NCBI RefSeq assembly: GCF_001898175.1
Contig: NZ_MKTH01000004.1
Span: 124,001 to 188,000, forward strand
Length of the DNA: 64,000 nucleotides
Reading direction: 5' to 3'
DNA from: Cellulomonas sp. 73-92
GTDB taxonomy: Bacteria > Actinomycetota > Actinomycetes > Actinomycetales > Cellulomonadaceae
Positions 26,096-35,480 of this stretch are shown one piece after another. Both the position numbers and the translations under genes were made by a program. The notes beneath the pieces were generated by a model. The model was given only the letters and a program-made list of their open reading frames with translations. It searched no databases and was not told where the DNA came from. Position 1 is the stretch's first letter; each line of letters starts with the position of its first letter.

Positions 26096-26734
26096 TCAGC
26101 CGGCCGGCGAGATGTCCCCGATGACCTCCGCGACGCTGACCGTGCCCTCGGCCAGCGTGTAACCGACCGCGACGACCGCGCAGGTGCCTTCGGCGACGCG
26201 GCGGGCGAGGGTCGCGGAGTAGTCCGTCAGCATGTGGGCCGTCGCGCGCAGGTGCTCGTGGGCGAGCTCCTCGACGTCGAGCGACGCCACCGGCCGGCCG
26301 GAGGCGGTCAGCGCGACGATGCTGGGGATGACGCGGTCCACCACGGTGCGGACGAACCCGTGCGGAGTCTCGCCGTCGACGAGCGCCCGCGTCGCCGCCG
26401 TCACCGCGCCGCAGTGGTCGTGGCCGAGGACGACGACGAGCGGCGCGTCGAGGATCTCGACGCCGTACTCGATGGATCCCAGGACGGTCGTGTCGATGAC
26501 GTGCCCCGCGGTGCGGACGACGAACGCGTCGCCGAGGCCCCGGTCGAAGATGATCTCCGCGGCGACGCGGCTGTCGGAGCAGCCGAACACGACGGCGAAC
26601 GGCGCCTGCCCGGTGCTCAGCTCGGTGCGGTGCTCGACGCCCTGGGACGGGTGGAGCATCCGGCCGGAGACGAAGCGCTCGTTGCCGGCGGCGAGCTCGG
26701 CCCATGCCTCGGCGGGGGTGGTGGGACGGTTCAT
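26096..26734 (-). CDS. Beta-class carbonic anhydrase
   Basis: 212 residues. It interconverts CO2 and bicarbonate. Zinc ligands and the catalytic dyad are seen in [11 protein letters not shown] and [12 protein letters not shown]. Start ATG 26734 ([21 protein letters not shown]) is typical; an upstream ATG at 26746 is a weaker alternative. It lies 55 bases upstream of fumC on the same strand and could be co-transcribed, which would suit a supply of bicarbonate for anaplerosis. Confidence 0.94.
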   Translation of the reverse strand: MNRPTTPAEAWAELAAGNERFVSGRMLHPSQGVEHRTELSTGQAPFAVVFGCSDSRVAAEIIFDRGLGDAFVVRTAGHVIDTTVLGSIEYGVEILDAPLVVVLGHDHCGAVTAATRALVDGETPHGFVRTVVDRVIPSIVALTASGRPVASLDVEELAHEHLRATAHMLTDYSATLARRVAEGTCAVVAVGYTLAEGTVSVAEVIGDISPAG

Positions 26735-26803
26735 GTCCCCAACCATGACCTCCGGCGGCACGGATCGCTCGCGCGCGCCAGTGGGCGGACAGTCCGCGGT
26801 GCC

Positions 26804-27748
26804 TCAGCCCTCGGGCGAGAGCACGGCGTCGAGCTCCGCGCGCCGTGGCGGGTTGGCGCCGGCGCGCGAGACGGTGATCGCGGCGATCCGGATGCACCGG
26901 TCGAGCACGCGGCGCAGCGTGTCCTCGTCGATCGCCCGCAGCGCCTCGCGGTTCTCGGCCCCGAGCAGGCCCTCGGCCCACAGCCCGTCGATGAGCCCCG
27001 ACATGAACGAGTCGCCGGCGCCGACCGTGTCGGCGACCGTCACCGGCACCGCCGGGACCTGCAGCCGCGCCCCGCCCGCGGTGGCGGCGAACGCGCCGTG
27101 CTCGCCGTGCGTCACCACGACGACCGCGGGACCGGACTGCGCCCAGCGCGCCGCGACGTCGTCCGGCTCCTCGGCGGGGTGCAGCCACACCAGGTCGTCC
27201 TCGCTGGCCTTGACGACGTCCGCCACGGCGACGAACGCGTCGACCACCGGCAGCGCCTGCTCCGGCGTCCCCATGAGCGCCGGGCGCGCGTTCGGGTCGT
27301 ACGTGACGGTCGAGGTGGCCCGGCGCGCGGTGACCTCGCGCAGCACCGCGGGGCCGCCGGGCGTCAGCGTCGTGGCGATCGAGCCCGTGTGCACGACGAG
27401 CGGCGGGACGTCGTCGCCCGGCCAGGCGGCCGGCAGGTCCCACGTGAGGTCGAACTCGTAGCTGGCCTGCCCCCGCTCGTCGAGCCGCGCCATCGCGACG
27501 GGCGTCGCGACCGGGAACCGGTCGCCCGTGATGACGTGCACGCCGGACTCCTCGAGGTGCGACGTGACGCGCGTGCCGTAGTCGTCGGGCGCCAGCCACG
27601 TCAGCAGGTCGACCGCGCGGCCGAGCCGTGCCAGGCCGAGGGCGACGTTCGCGGGGCTCCCGCCGGGGTGCTCCTCGCGCCGCCCGTCGGCGTGCTCGAC
27701 GACGTCGACGAGCGCCTCGCCGATCACCAGTGCCCGCGGGTCGCTCAC
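26804..27748 (-). CDS. PfkB family carbohydrate kinase (fructokinase-like)
   Basis: 314 residues. The PfkB signatures are present: N-terminal [19 protein letters not shown] and C-terminal [18 protein letters not shown] with the catalytic Asp. The sequence is nearest to fructokinases, though adenosine or other sugar kinases share the fold. Start GTG 27748 overlaps the xseB stop by four bases (GTGA), so it is translated with the exonuclease VII small subunit; the functional link, if any, is unclear. Confidence 0.9.
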   Translation of the reverse strand: MSDPRALVIGEALVDVVEHADGRREEHPGGSPANVALGLARLGRAVDLLTWLAPDDYGTRVTSHLEESGVHVITGDRFPVATPVAMARLDERGQASYEFDLTWDLPAAWPGDDVPPLVVHTGSIATTLTPGGPAVLREVTARRATSTVTYDPNARPALMGTPEQALPVVDAFVAVADVVKASEDDLVWLHPAEEPDDVAARWAQSGPAVVVVTHGEHGAFAATAGGARLQVPAVPVTVADTVGAGDSFMSGLIDGLWAEGLLGAENREALRAIDEDTLRRVLDRCIRIAAITVSRAGANPPRRAELDAVLSPEG

Positions 27749-28053
27749 TCGTCCACCTCGTCATCGCCTGCGCCGGCCGTCGGCGCGTCCGCCGGGCGCC
27801 GCCCGGATGTCTCGTCGTCGGGGTCAGCCGTCGGTGACGCCGCCGTCAGCCGTGCCCGCGCGCCGTCCAGCCACTGCTGGCAGCGCGCCGCGAGCGCCTC
27901 GCCGCGCTCCCACAGCGCGAGCGACTCCTCGAGCGTGGCGGCGCCGGCCTCGAGCCGCGCGACGACGGCGACGAGCTCGTCGCGCGCCTGCTCGTAGCCG
28001 AGCGCGGCGACGTCGGCGTTCGGGTCCTCGGCGGGTGGCTTGCGGGGGGGCAC
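27745..28053 (-). CDS. xseB: Exodeoxyribonuclease VII small subunit
   Basis: 102 residues. The conserved core [48 protein letters not shown] spans residues about 19-66; the C-terminal 30 residues are acidic and disordered. XseB binds several-fold to each XseA to form the single-strand DNA exonuclease. GTG start. It lies 122 bases after xseA, with no gene in the gap. Confidence 0.93.
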   Translation of the reverse strand: MPPRKPPAEDPNADVAALGYEQARDELVAVVARLEAGAATLEESLALWERGEALAARCQQWLDGARARLTAASPTADPDDETSGRRPADAPTAGAGDDEVDE

Positions 28054-28175
28054 GGGCCTTAGTCAACCAGCCCGCGCGGACACCGGACGACGGACCTCCG
28101 GACCCCCGACGGTCGAGCGCGCCGCGCACGGCAGTGACCGCCGCACGCCGCTCCCCGCCCGAGGCCGACCGCCGC

Positions 28176-29459
28176 TCAGGCGGTTGCGCCCTCCGTGCCG
28201 CCCGCACGCACGAAGAAGCGGCCCCGCGCCACCCGGACGCCCAGCACCTGGTCCACCTCCACCTCCGCCGGGTCACGCACCACCGCACCGTCCGCCTGCT
28301 GCACCACGGCGTAGCCGCGGTCGAGGGTCGCCGCGGGGGAGAGCGCCCGCACCTGCGCCGCCAGGGCCGCCACCTGCGTGCGGGCGTCGCCCAGCAGGCC
28401 GTTCGTCGTGCGGCGCCCGCGTCCGACGAGGCCGTCCAGCCGGGCCTGGTGCGGCGCCAGCATCGTCTCCGGCCGAGCGAGCACCGGGCGGCTCCGGGTC
28501 GCGTCGAGCCCGGCCTGCTCGCGCGCGAGCCGGTGCCGCAGCGCGGTGCGCGCCCGGTGACGGGCCTGCAGCAGTGCGGCGCGCTCGGCCGTCACGTCGG
28601 GCACGACGCGCTTCGCTGCATCCGTCGGCGTCGACGCGCGCCAGTCGGCGACCAGGTCGAGCAGGGGCTGGTCGAGGTGGTGGCCGATCGCGCTGACGAG
28701 CGGGGTGCGGCAGGCGGCGGCTGCCCGCACGAGCGCCTCGTTGCTGAACGGCAGCAGGTCCTCGAAGCTGCCACCGCCGCGGGCGACGACGATGACCTCG
28801 ACCGCGGGGTCGGTGTCGAGGTCCCGGATCGCGGCCGTGACCTCGGGGACGGCGCGGGCGCCCTGCACCGTGACGCGCCGGATCTCGAACCGGACGGCGG
28901 GCCACCGGGCGCGCGCGTTGGAGACGACGTCGTGCTCGGCGTCGCCCTGCTGCGCGCACACCAGCCCGACGACCGCCGGCAGGAACGGCAGCGGCACCTT
29001 GCGGGCCTCGTCGAACAGGCCCTCGGCGGCAAGGACGCCCTTGAGGCGCTCGATCTGCGCGAGGAGCTCGCCGAGCCCGACGAGCCGCACCGCGTCGCCC
29101 GCGAAGGAGAGGTCGCCCGTGCGTTCGAGGAACCGCGGCCGGGCGTGCACGACGATCCGCGAGCCGTCGGTCAGCCGGTCGACGATCGGCGCGACGTCGC
29201 GCGCCGGCAGGGTCACCCGGAGGGACATGTCGAGGTCGACGTCGCGCAGCGTGAGGAAGTACAGGTTGTTCCACCGCTTGAGGTTGAGCACCTGGCCCTC
29301 GACCCACACCGGTGACATCCGGCCGACGTAGTCCGCGATCTTCGGCACCAGGTGTCGCACGGGCCACGGCCGGTCGGCGCTCGTCTCGGCGGCCTTGACC
29401 GGCAGCGGCAGCGATCGCTGCGCCGGTGCCGCGAATTCCGCGGTCTCGTCGTGCTCCAT
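28176..29459 (-). CDS. xseA: Exodeoxyribonuclease VII large subunit
   Basis: 427 residues. Order of domains: N-terminal OB-fold (about 25-125, VWVEGQVLNLKRWNNLYFLTLRD), catalytic region (GLVCAQQGDAEHDVV, VARGGGSFEDLLPFSNE, STPTDAAKRVVPD) and a coiled-coil C-terminus that binds XseB. One oddity: the usually invariant GHE-x-D motif reads GHHLD here (His at residue 261 in place of Glu), either a real substitution or a sequence error. Start ATG 29459; the apparent longer frame runs into the Gly/Ala-coding repeats and is rejected. Confidence 0.93.
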   Translation of the reverse strand: MEHDETAEFAAPAQRSLPLPVKAAETSADRPWPVRHLVPKIADYVGRMSPVWVEGQVLNLKRWNNLYFLTLRDVDLDMSLRVTLPARDVAPIVDRLTDGSRIVVHARPRFLERTGDLSFAGDAVRLVGLGELLAQIERLKGVLAAEGLFDEARKVPLPFLPAVVGLVCAQQGDAEHDVVSNARARWPAVRFEIRRVTVQGARAVPEVTAAIRDLDTDPAVEVIVVARGGGSFEDLLPFSNEALVRAAAACRTPLVSAIGHHLDQPLLDLVADWRASTPTDAAKRVVPDVTAERAALLQARHRARTALRHRLAREQAGLDATRSRPVLARPETMLAPHQARLDGLVGRGRRTTNGLLGDARTQVAALAAQVRALSPAATLDRGYAVVQQADGAVVRDPAEVEVDQVLGVRVARGRFFVRAGGTEGATA

Positions 29460-29700
29460 GCCGCACAGCCTGCCCCACCCCGCCCACGCGCCCATGCCAT
29501 CCGCCCCGCCCACGCCATCCGCCCCGCCCGCACCGGCCGCCTCGCCCACACGGGCCGCCCCGCCCGCACCGGCCACCCCTCCCGCGCCGCCCACCCCTCC
29601 CGCGCCGGCCACCCCGCCCACGCGCGGACGCTGGCCACGCCGGCCAAACCGCCGCCCACCCCGCCCGCACCGCACACCCCGCCAATGCCGGCCACACGCG
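29460..29700. repeat. Low-complexity minisatellite-like tract, about 15-base period
   Basis: A run of degenerate units of the type CCGCCCCGCCCACG with insertions of CCAT, CACCGG or CGCGCC begins directly upstream of the xseA start. It reads as Pro/Ala/Thr on one strand and Gly/Ala/Val on the other, so frames across it are long but not credible as genes. It lies in the 600-base divergent gap between xseA and ispH. Confidence 0.6.
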
Positions 29701-29768
29701 GCGCCCGTACCGCCCGCTCCACGCGTGCACCCGGGTCGCCTGCTCCACGCGAGCGCCCAGCTCGGCAC

Positions 29769-29807
29769 CGAGACCGTCCCGTCCGGACGTCGGAAGGGAC
29801 GGTCTCG
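29769..29807. repeat. Perfect 12-base inverted repeat in the xseA-ispH gap
   Basis: CGAGACCGTCCC (29769-29780) and GGGACGGTCTCG (29796-29807) pair perfectly around a 15-base loop that itself contains the palindrome GTCCGGAC. Both flanking genes point away from this spot, so it is not a terminator for either. It could be an operator, a small RNA hairpin or a relic of a mobile element. Confidence 0.7.
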
Positions 29808-29869
29808 ACAACGAACGGGGCGCTCGGCATCGGTCCCGCGGCGGCGTTGGACGGCCGCCGACCCCGCCG

Positions 29870-30045
29870 GGGGGCGGCTGGACGGGCACCGGTCCCGTGG
29901 GTGGCTCCAGACGAGCACCCGGCGGGGGCACCGGATGAGCACGGGTCCCGCGGCGGGGCGGACGAGCGCCGGTTCCTCGGGGGCGAACGAGCACCGGTTC
30001 CGCGGGGGGCGGACGAGCACCGGCGCTGCGCGGGCGGGGCGGAAC
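29870..30045. repeat. Degenerate tandem repeat, about 25 bases, upstream of ispH
   Basis: Five or six imperfect copies of GGACGAGCACCGGTTCCGCG followed by G/C-rich filler. The clearest copies are near 29960-29985, 29986-30010 and 30011-30035. Copies vary too much, and lack unique spacers, for a CRISPR array. The last copy ends just before the ispH promoter. Confidence 0.6.
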
Positions 30046-30058
30046 GTAGGGTGGTGGG

Positions 30059-31087
30059 GTGACTGGATCGACCGCCGTCGGGACCAAGCGCGTGCTGCTC
30101 GCGGCGCCGCGCGGGTACTGCGCGGGCGTCGACCGGGCCGTCGTCGCCGTGGAGAAGGCCCTCGAGCAGTACGGCGCGCCCGTCTACGTGCGCAAGGAGA
30201 TCGTCCACAACAAGTACGTCGTCGAGACGCTCGCCGCCCGCGGGGCGGTCTTCGTCCACGACACCGACGAGGTGCCGGAGGGTGCCCGCGTCGTGTTCTC
30301 GGCGCACGGTGTGTCACCGGCCGTCCGGGCCGCCGCCGCGGCCCGCTCGCTCCTGACGATCGACGCCACGTGCCCGCTGGTCACGAAGGTGCACAAGGAG
30401 GCCGTACGGTTCGCGGCCGACGACTACGACATCCTCCTCATCGGCCATGCCGGGCACGAGGAGGTCGAGGGCACGGCGGGCGAGGCGCCGGAGCACATCC
30501 AGGTGGTCAACTCGCCCGACGACGTCGACGGCGTGCAGGTTCGCGACCCCGACCGCGTGGTGTGGATCTCGCAGACCACCCTGTCGGTCGACGAGGCGAT
30601 GGAGACCGTGCGTCGGCTGCGGGAACGCTTCCCGAACCTCGCCGACCCGCCGTCCGACGACATCTGCTACGCCACCCAGAACCGCCAGGTGGCGGTGAAG
30701 AAGATGGCGCCCGAGTGCGACGTCGTCGTGGTGGTCGGCTCGGCGAACTCGTCGAACTCGGTGCGTCTCGTCGAGGTGGCCCGGGAGTCCGGTGCCGGCG
30801 CGGCGCACCGCATCGACGCCGCCGGCCAGATCGACCCCGCCTGGCTCGACGGCGCGACGACGGTCGGCGTGACGTCGGGCGCGTCCGTGCCCGAGATCCT
30901 CGTGCGCGACGTCCTCGACCGGCTCGCCACCTTCGGCTTCGGCGAGGTCGAGGAAGTGCGCACCGCCACGGAGGACCTCATGTTCTCCCTGCCTCGCGAG
31001 CTGCGCGCCGACCTGCGCACGGGCGGTGCGGACCCAGGCCGCGCCCGCAGCGCCGCTCGCCGGGCCGCGGTCGACAACTCGCTCTGA
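30059..31087 (+). CDS. ispH: 4-hydroxy-3-methylbut-2-enyl diphosphate reductase
   Basis: 342 residues. It catalyses the last step of the MEP pathway, making IPP and DMAPP, the precursors used by the carotenoid cluster later in the window. The three cysteine ligands of the iron-sulfur cluster are C21 ([10 protein letters not shown]), C105 ([10 protein letters not shown]) and C203 ([10 protein letters not shown]). Start GTG 30059 lies six bases after a -10-like TAGGGT (30047-30052), so the transcript is probably leaderless. Not part of an operon. Confidence 0.96.
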   Translation: MTGSTAVGTKRVLLAAPRGYCAGVDRAVVAVEKALEQYGAPVYVRKEIVHNKYVVETLAARGAVFVHDTDEVPEGARVVFSAHGVSPAVRAAAAARSLLTIDATCPLVTKVHKEAVRFAADDYDILLIGHAGHEEVEGTAGEAPEHIQVVNSPDDVDGVQVRDPDRVVWISQTTLSVDEAMETVRRLRERFPNLADPPSDDICYATQNRQVAVKKMAPECDVVVVVGSANSSNSVRLVEVARESGAGAAHRIDAAGQIDPAWLDGATTVGVTSGASVPEILVRDVLDRLATFGFGEVEEVRTATEDLMFSLPRELRADLRTGGADPGRARSAARRAAVDNSL

Positions 31088-31215
31088 GGTCGCCGGGACG
31101 GCCCGCGAAGGCGCACCAGCGCGGCCTCAGCTTGGCCCGGCGCGGCCCGGCACATCGTGAGCCCGGCGCCGCCCCGATCCGGCACCGGACGCGGTGAGCC
31201 GACCGTGACGCAGTC

Positions 31216-32367
31216 TCAGCCCGACACGGCAGCCCCCGGCCGGCCGTCGTCCAGCGCGACGAGCTGCTCGGTCGCCGAGGCGACGAGCTCCGGCGCGCTG
31301 ACCATCGACAGCCGCGGGTCCACCGGGGCCGGCGCGGCGAGGTCGCCCTCGACGACGCCCAGGTCGGCGAACCGGCGCGCGCTGACCAGCACCCGCGTCT
31401 CGAGCGAGCCGACGGCCTGGTTGTAGGCGGAGGCGGCTCCCTCGAGCGCCCGGCCGAGCCGCGTCAGGTGACCGCCCATCGTCGACAGCCGCCCGTGCAG
31501 CTCCTTCCCGAGCGACAGCACGTTCTGCGCGTTCGTCGCGAGGGCGTCCTGCTTCCAGGCGTACGCGACCGTGCGCAGCAGCGCCAGCAGGGTGGAGGGG
31601 GTGGCGACGACGACCTGCCGCTCGAACGCGTACTCCGCCAGCGCGGGGTCCGCGTCGAGCGCCGCCTGCCAGAACGCGTCCGCCGGCACGAACATGACGA
31701 CGAACTCCGGCGCCGGCGCGAACTGGTCCCAGTACCGCTTCGCCGCGAGCTGGTCGACGTGCCGCCGCACGTGCCGCGCGTGGTCGGCGAGCCGGGCCGT
31801 GCGGGTCGCCTCGTCGGGCGCCTGCGCGGCCTCGAGGAACCCGAGGAACGCGACCTTCGAGTCGACCACGACGTGCTTGCCGCCCGCGAGCCGCACCACG
31901 AGATCCGGCCGCAGCCCGCCGTCGTCCGTGCTCACCTGCGACTGCTCGACGAAGTCGACGTGCGGCAGCATGCCCGCCGCCTCGACCACGCGGCGCAGCT
32001 GCGTCTCGCCCCACCGGCCCCGGACCTGCGGCGCGCGCAGCGCCGTCACCAGCTGGGCCGTCTCACCCCGCAGCGACTCCGACGCAGCGCGCATCTGGAG
32101 CACCTGCTCCGCCATCGCCGCCTGCCCGGCGGCGCGGGCCCGCTCGGCGGCGCCGACCTCGGCGCGCACCTGCTCGAGCGTGCGCGTCAGCGGTTCGACC
32201 ATCGCCCGCACCGACCGCTCCTGCGCGGCGAACTCGCCGGCCCGAGCCGCCGCCAGCTCGGCGCGCCGAACCCGCTCCGCGGCGCGGCCCGACGCGACGA
32301 CCCACGCCAGGGCGGCCCCCAGCACCGCCCCGACGACGAGCGCCACCAGCACCGACACCGCATCCAT
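31216..32367 (-). CDS. rmuC: DNA recombination protein RmuC
   Basis: 383 residues. An N-terminal membrane anchor (about 4-24) is followed by a coiled coil (about 30-110) and a PD-(D/E)XK nuclease-like domain with HVVVDSKVAFLGFLEA carrying the Asp and Lys of the active site. In E. coli RmuC limits inversions at short inverted repeats and acts against some phages. Start ATG 32367 places the membrane anchor correctly. It sits between ispH and a divergent ABC exporter. Confidence 0.9.
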   Translation of the reverse strand: MDAVSVLVALVVGAVLGAALAWVVASGRAAERVRRAELAAARAGEFAAQERSVRAMVEPLTRTLEQVRAEVGAAERARAAGQAAMAEQVLQMRAASESLRGETAQLVTALRAPQVRGRWGETQLRRVVEAAGMLPHVDFVEQSQVSTDDGGLRPDLVVRLAGGKHVVVDSKVAFLGFLEAAQAPDEATRTARLADHARHVRRHVDQLAAKRYWDQFAPAPEFVVMFVPADAFWQAALDADPALAEYAFERQVVVATPSTLLALLRTVAYAWKQDALATNAQNVLSLGKELHGRLSTMGGHLTRLGRALEGAASAYNQAVGSLETRVLVSARRFADLGVVEGDLAAPAPVDPRLSMVSAPELVASATEQLVALDDGRPGAAVSG

Positions 32368-32488
32368 GACGGAACCGTCCCACCCACCACCGACAGAGCC
32401 AGTGACGCGAGGCCGCGCTGACCAGGTGCGGGCCGCCACTCGGGTGACCCGCCCGGGCCGGGGAGGTCTCGATCCCTATGCTGACGCC

Positions 32489-33259
32489 GTGCCCGACGTC
32501 GCCCCCGCCCTCGTCCTGCGCGGCCTCTGGCGCCGCTTCGGTGCCAAGACCGCCGTCGCGGGGATCGACCTCGACGTCCCGGCCGGCTCGTTCTACGGCC
32601 TCGTCGGGCCCAACGGCGCGGGCAAGACGACGACGTTGCTCATGGCCACCGGCCTGCTGCGCCCCGACGCGGGCCAGGTGTGGGTCGGCGGGGTCGACCT
32701 CTGGGCCGACCCGGTCCGCGGGAAGGCTCTGCTCGGCGTCCTGCCCGACGGGGTCAAGCTCTTCGACCGGCTGACCGGCGCCCAGCTCGTCACGTACGCC
32801 GGCCTGCTCCACGGCCTCGACCGGCCCACCGCGACCCGTCGGGCGGACGACCTGCTGGCGGCCGTCGACCTCGTCGCCGACCGCGACACGCTCGTCGTCG
32901 ACTACTCCGCCGGCATGGCGAAGAAGGTCTCGCTGGCGTGCGCGCTGGTGCACGCCCCCCGCCTGCTGGTGCTCGACGAGCCGTTCGAGGCCGTCGACCC
33001 CATCTCCGCGGCCAACATCCGCGACATCCTCGCCGACTACGTCCGCGGCGGCGGCACGGTGATCGTCTCGAGCCACGTGATGGACCTGGTGCAGCGGATG
33101 TGCGACCACGTCGCCGTCATCGCGGCGGGGCACGTGCTCGCGGCGGGCACGCTCGACGAGGTCCGCGCCGGCGCGACGCTGGAGGACCGGTTCGTCGAGC
33201 TGGTCGGCGGTCGCACCGGCGGGGAGGGGCTCGCGTGGTTGCGCACCTCGTCCGCCTGA
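32489..33259 (+). CDS. ABC transporter ATP-binding protein
   Basis: 256 residues. Walker A GPNGAGKTT, Walker B LLVLDEPFEAVDP and the H-loop SSHVMD are intact; the signature is the unusual YSAGMAKK in place of LSGGQ, as in ABC-2 exporters of the Tnr/BcrA type. GTG 32489 lies six bases after TATGCT (32477-32482), a typical leaderless start here. It forms a two-gene exporter with the permease that overlaps its 3' end by 25 bases. Substrate unknown. Confidence 0.9.
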   Translation: MPDVAPALVLRGLWRRFGAKTAVAGIDLDVPAGSFYGLVGPNGAGKTTTLLMATGLLRPDAGQVWVGGVDLWADPVRGKALLGVLPDGVKLFDRLTGAQLVTYAGLLHGLDRPTATRRADDLLAAVDLVADRDTLVVDYSAGMAKKVSLACALVHAPRLLVLDEPFEAVDPISAANIRDILADYVRGGGTVIVSSHVMDLVQRMCDHVAVIAAGHVLAAGTLDEVRAGATLEDRFVELVGGRTGGEGLAWLRTSSA

Positions 33260-34794
33260 AGCTGATCCTCACCGCCAACGGGCTCCGGCGGAACGCGTGG
33301 GTGGTCGTCGGGTTCGTCGTCGGCTCCCTGTACGGGCTGGGCGTGCTCGTCGGGTGCCTGGCGGCGCTCGGCTACGTCTCCACCCAGGCGTTCGAGCTGC
33401 GCGAGATGACCGGCGTCCTGGCCGGCGCGGGGCTCGTCCTGCTGTGGTGGGTGGTGCCGCTGGTGGCGTTCGGCCTCGACGCGACGATGGATCCGGCGCG
33501 CTTCGCGCCGTTCCCGATCCCGCGGCCGCAGCTGCTCGTCGGGCTGACGCTGGCGGGGCTCCTCGGCGTCCCGGGGGTGCTGACGCTGCTCGGCGCCCTC
33601 GGCTCCACGGTGCTGTGGTGGCACGAGCCGCGCGCGATCCCGGCGGCGCTGCTCGGCGCGCTGCTCGCGGTCCTCACGTGCCTGCTGGGCTCGCGGGCGC
33701 TCGCCGGCGCGCTGGCGCGCGTGGTCGTCCGGCGCCGGGTGCGCGAGGCCGGTGTGGCGCTCGTGCTGGTCCCGCTCGTGCTCGCCGGGCCGATCCTGAC
33801 GCGGCTGGTCCCGGCCGGGTACTCCCTCAAGGACGCCGACGTCACGCCGCTGCTGCGCGTCGTCGCGTGGACCCCGCTCGGGGCCGCCTGGAGCCTGGCG
33901 CCCGACGTCGCCGAGGGCCGGTGGGGCCAGGCGGCGGGACGCCTGCTCGTCGCCCTGGCGACGGTCGCGGCCGCCGCGCTGGCCTGGGACCGCTCGCTGC
34001 GGCGCGCGCTCGTCGAGCCGGTGCGGGAGACGACGAAGCGCCGCGACCGCGGCCTCGGCCTCTTCGGCCGGGTGCCGGCCACCCCGTTGGGTGCCGTCTA
34101 CGCCCGCTGCCTCACCTACTGGGTGCGCGACCCGCGCTACGCGCTGGCCGTCGTCCTCGTCCCCGTGCTGCCGATCGTGTTCGCCCTCGCCGACCCGGGC
34201 GGGCGCCTCGTCGTCGTGGCCGCGCCGCTGTCCGGCTTCCTCATGGGGTGGGCGATCGCGGCCGACGTCGCCTACGACGGGACGGCCTTCTGGCTCCACG
34301 TCGCGTCCCCGCTGCGCGGCCTGGCGGACCGGTGGGGCCGCGCGCTCGCGGCGGCGTCGGTCACGGTCGTCGTCGTGCTCACGCTGTCGGTGGTCAGCGC
34401 GATGCTGTCCCACCGGCTCACCCTGCTGCCCGCCCTCGTCGGCTGCGGCCTGGGGATGGCCGGCTGCGCGCTGGGGGTGGCGTCGGTCGCCTCCGCGCTC
34501 GTCGTCTACCCCGTGCGGCAGCCGGGCGACAGCCCGTTCTCGATCCGTCAGGGCGCCACGCTGCCGGCCTTCCTCACGCAGATCGGCGGCTGGGCGCTGG
34601 TCGCCGCCTTCTCCTCACCGGTGACGGTGCTGACGTCCCTGGCTGTCGCGGGGCACCCGGCCGCAGGGTGGGCCGCCCTCGTCGTCGGCCCGGTGCTGGG
34701 TGGCGGGGTGCTCGCGCTCGGGGCGTGGCTGGGCGGCCGGCTGCTGGACCGCACCGGCCCCGACCTGCTGCGCCGGCTCCTCGCGATGACCTAG
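33235..34794 (+). CDS. ABC-2 type exporter permease
   Basis: 519 residues with about 12 predicted membrane helices and a long basic cytoplasmic loop near residues 255-285 (RRALVEPVRETTKRRDRG). No catalytic motif is expected. Start GTG 33235 lies inside the ATPase gene after GGGGAGGGG, so the two are translationally coupled. Its stop codon shares the bases CTAG with the stop of the convergent dedA gene. The exported substrate cannot be told from sequence. Confidence 0.85.
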   Translation: MVAHLVRLKLILTANGLRRNAWVVVGFVVGSLYGLGVLVGCLAALGYVSTQAFELREMTGVLAGAGLVLLWWVVPLVAFGLDATMDPARFAPFPIPRPQLLVGLTLAGLLGVPGVLTLLGALGSTVLWWHEPRAIPAALLGALLAVLTCLLGSRALAGALARVVVRRRVREAGVALVLVPLVLAGPILTRLVPAGYSLKDADVTPLLRVVAWTPLGAAWSLAPDVAEGRWGQAAGRLLVALATVAAAALAWDRSLRRALVEPVRETTKRRDRGLGLFGRVPATPLGAVYARCLTYWVRDPRYALAVVLVPVLPIVFALADPGGRLVVVAAPLSGFLMGWAIAADVAYDGTAFWLHVASPLRGLADRWGRALAAASVTVVVVLTLSVVSAMLSHRLTLLPALVGCGLGMAGCALGVASVASALVVYPVRQPGDSPFSIRQGATLPAFLTQIGGWALVAAFSSPVTVLTSLAVAGHPAAGWAALVVGPVLGGGVLALGAWLGGRLLDRTGPDLLRRLLAMT

Positions 34795-35426
34795 TCGGCC
34801 TCGTCGGGCGCGGGCGCGCGGTCGCGGTCCGCGAGGTGCCGCCGGACCTGCCAGACGACGAACGCGACGACGACGACAGCAGCGACGACGAGCGCGCCGT
34901 CGCGCCCGATGATCTTCTCCACCGCCTGGTACGACGCGCCCGCGAGGTAGCCGAGCGTGACGACCACGGCGCCCCACACCGCCCCGCCGATGGCGTTGAA
35001 CAGCAGGAACTTCCGGTACGGCATCTTCACGGACCCGGCCAACGCGGGCATGACGGCACGGAAGAACGCCACCCACCGGCCCAGCAGCACCGCCCAGCCG
35101 CCGCGCCGCGCGAGCAGGTCCTGGGCCTTGTCGAGCCGCTCGCGCCGGCCGTCGAGCCGCTTGGACGCCAGGATGCGTGGGCCGACCTGGCGGCCCACCT
35201 CGTACCCGATGCTGTCCCCGGCGATCGCCGCGAGGATCACCACCACGATGACGCCCCACAGCGGGATGTGCGGGCGGTGCGCCGCGACGCCACCGAGGAT
35301 CGCGGCGGTCTCCCCGGGCAGGATGAACCCGACGAAGATCGCGTCCTCCGCGAGCACGACGAGCCCGACGACGACGAACACCACCCACGGCGCGGCGCTC
35401 AGCACGTGGTCCAGGAAGGCGGTCAC
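34791..35426 (-). CDS. DedA / VTT-domain membrane protein
   Basis: 211 residues, about five helices. The family motifs are clear: EDAIFVGFILPGETAAILGG, GDSIGYEVGRQVGPRIL, and GRWVAFFRAVMPALAGSVKMPYRKFLLFNAIGG. DedA proteins support membrane lipid (undecaprenyl phosphate or phospholipid) translocation and proton-motive-force balance. Start GTG 35426 gives MTAFLDHVLSAAPWVV. It is divergent from ychF, 54 bases apart. Confidence 0.93.
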   Translation of the reverse strand: MTAFLDHVLSAAPWVVFVVVGLVVLAEDAIFVGFILPGETAAILGGVAAHRPHIPLWGVIVVVILAAIAGDSIGYEVGRQVGPRILASKRLDGRRERLDKAQDLLARRGGWAVLLGRWVAFFRAVMPALAGSVKMPYRKFLLFNAIGGAVWGAVVVTLGYLAGASYQAVEKIIGRDGALVVAAVVVVAFVVWQVRRHLADRDRAPAPDEAD

Positions 35427-35480
35427 CGGGTCGACGGTAGTCGACGGGCGCCGGACCGCCCGCCCGTAGACTCGTCCGCC

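Noticed and set aside
29870..30045. CRISPR array
   Set aside because: Units are imperfect, their spacing is irregular, there are no unique spacers and no cas genes.
33297..35480. N-terminal extension joining the ychF frame to the upstream region
   Set aside because: The open frame is antisense or out of phase with the exporter permease and dedA; YchF family length and the GTG at 35481 fix the real start.
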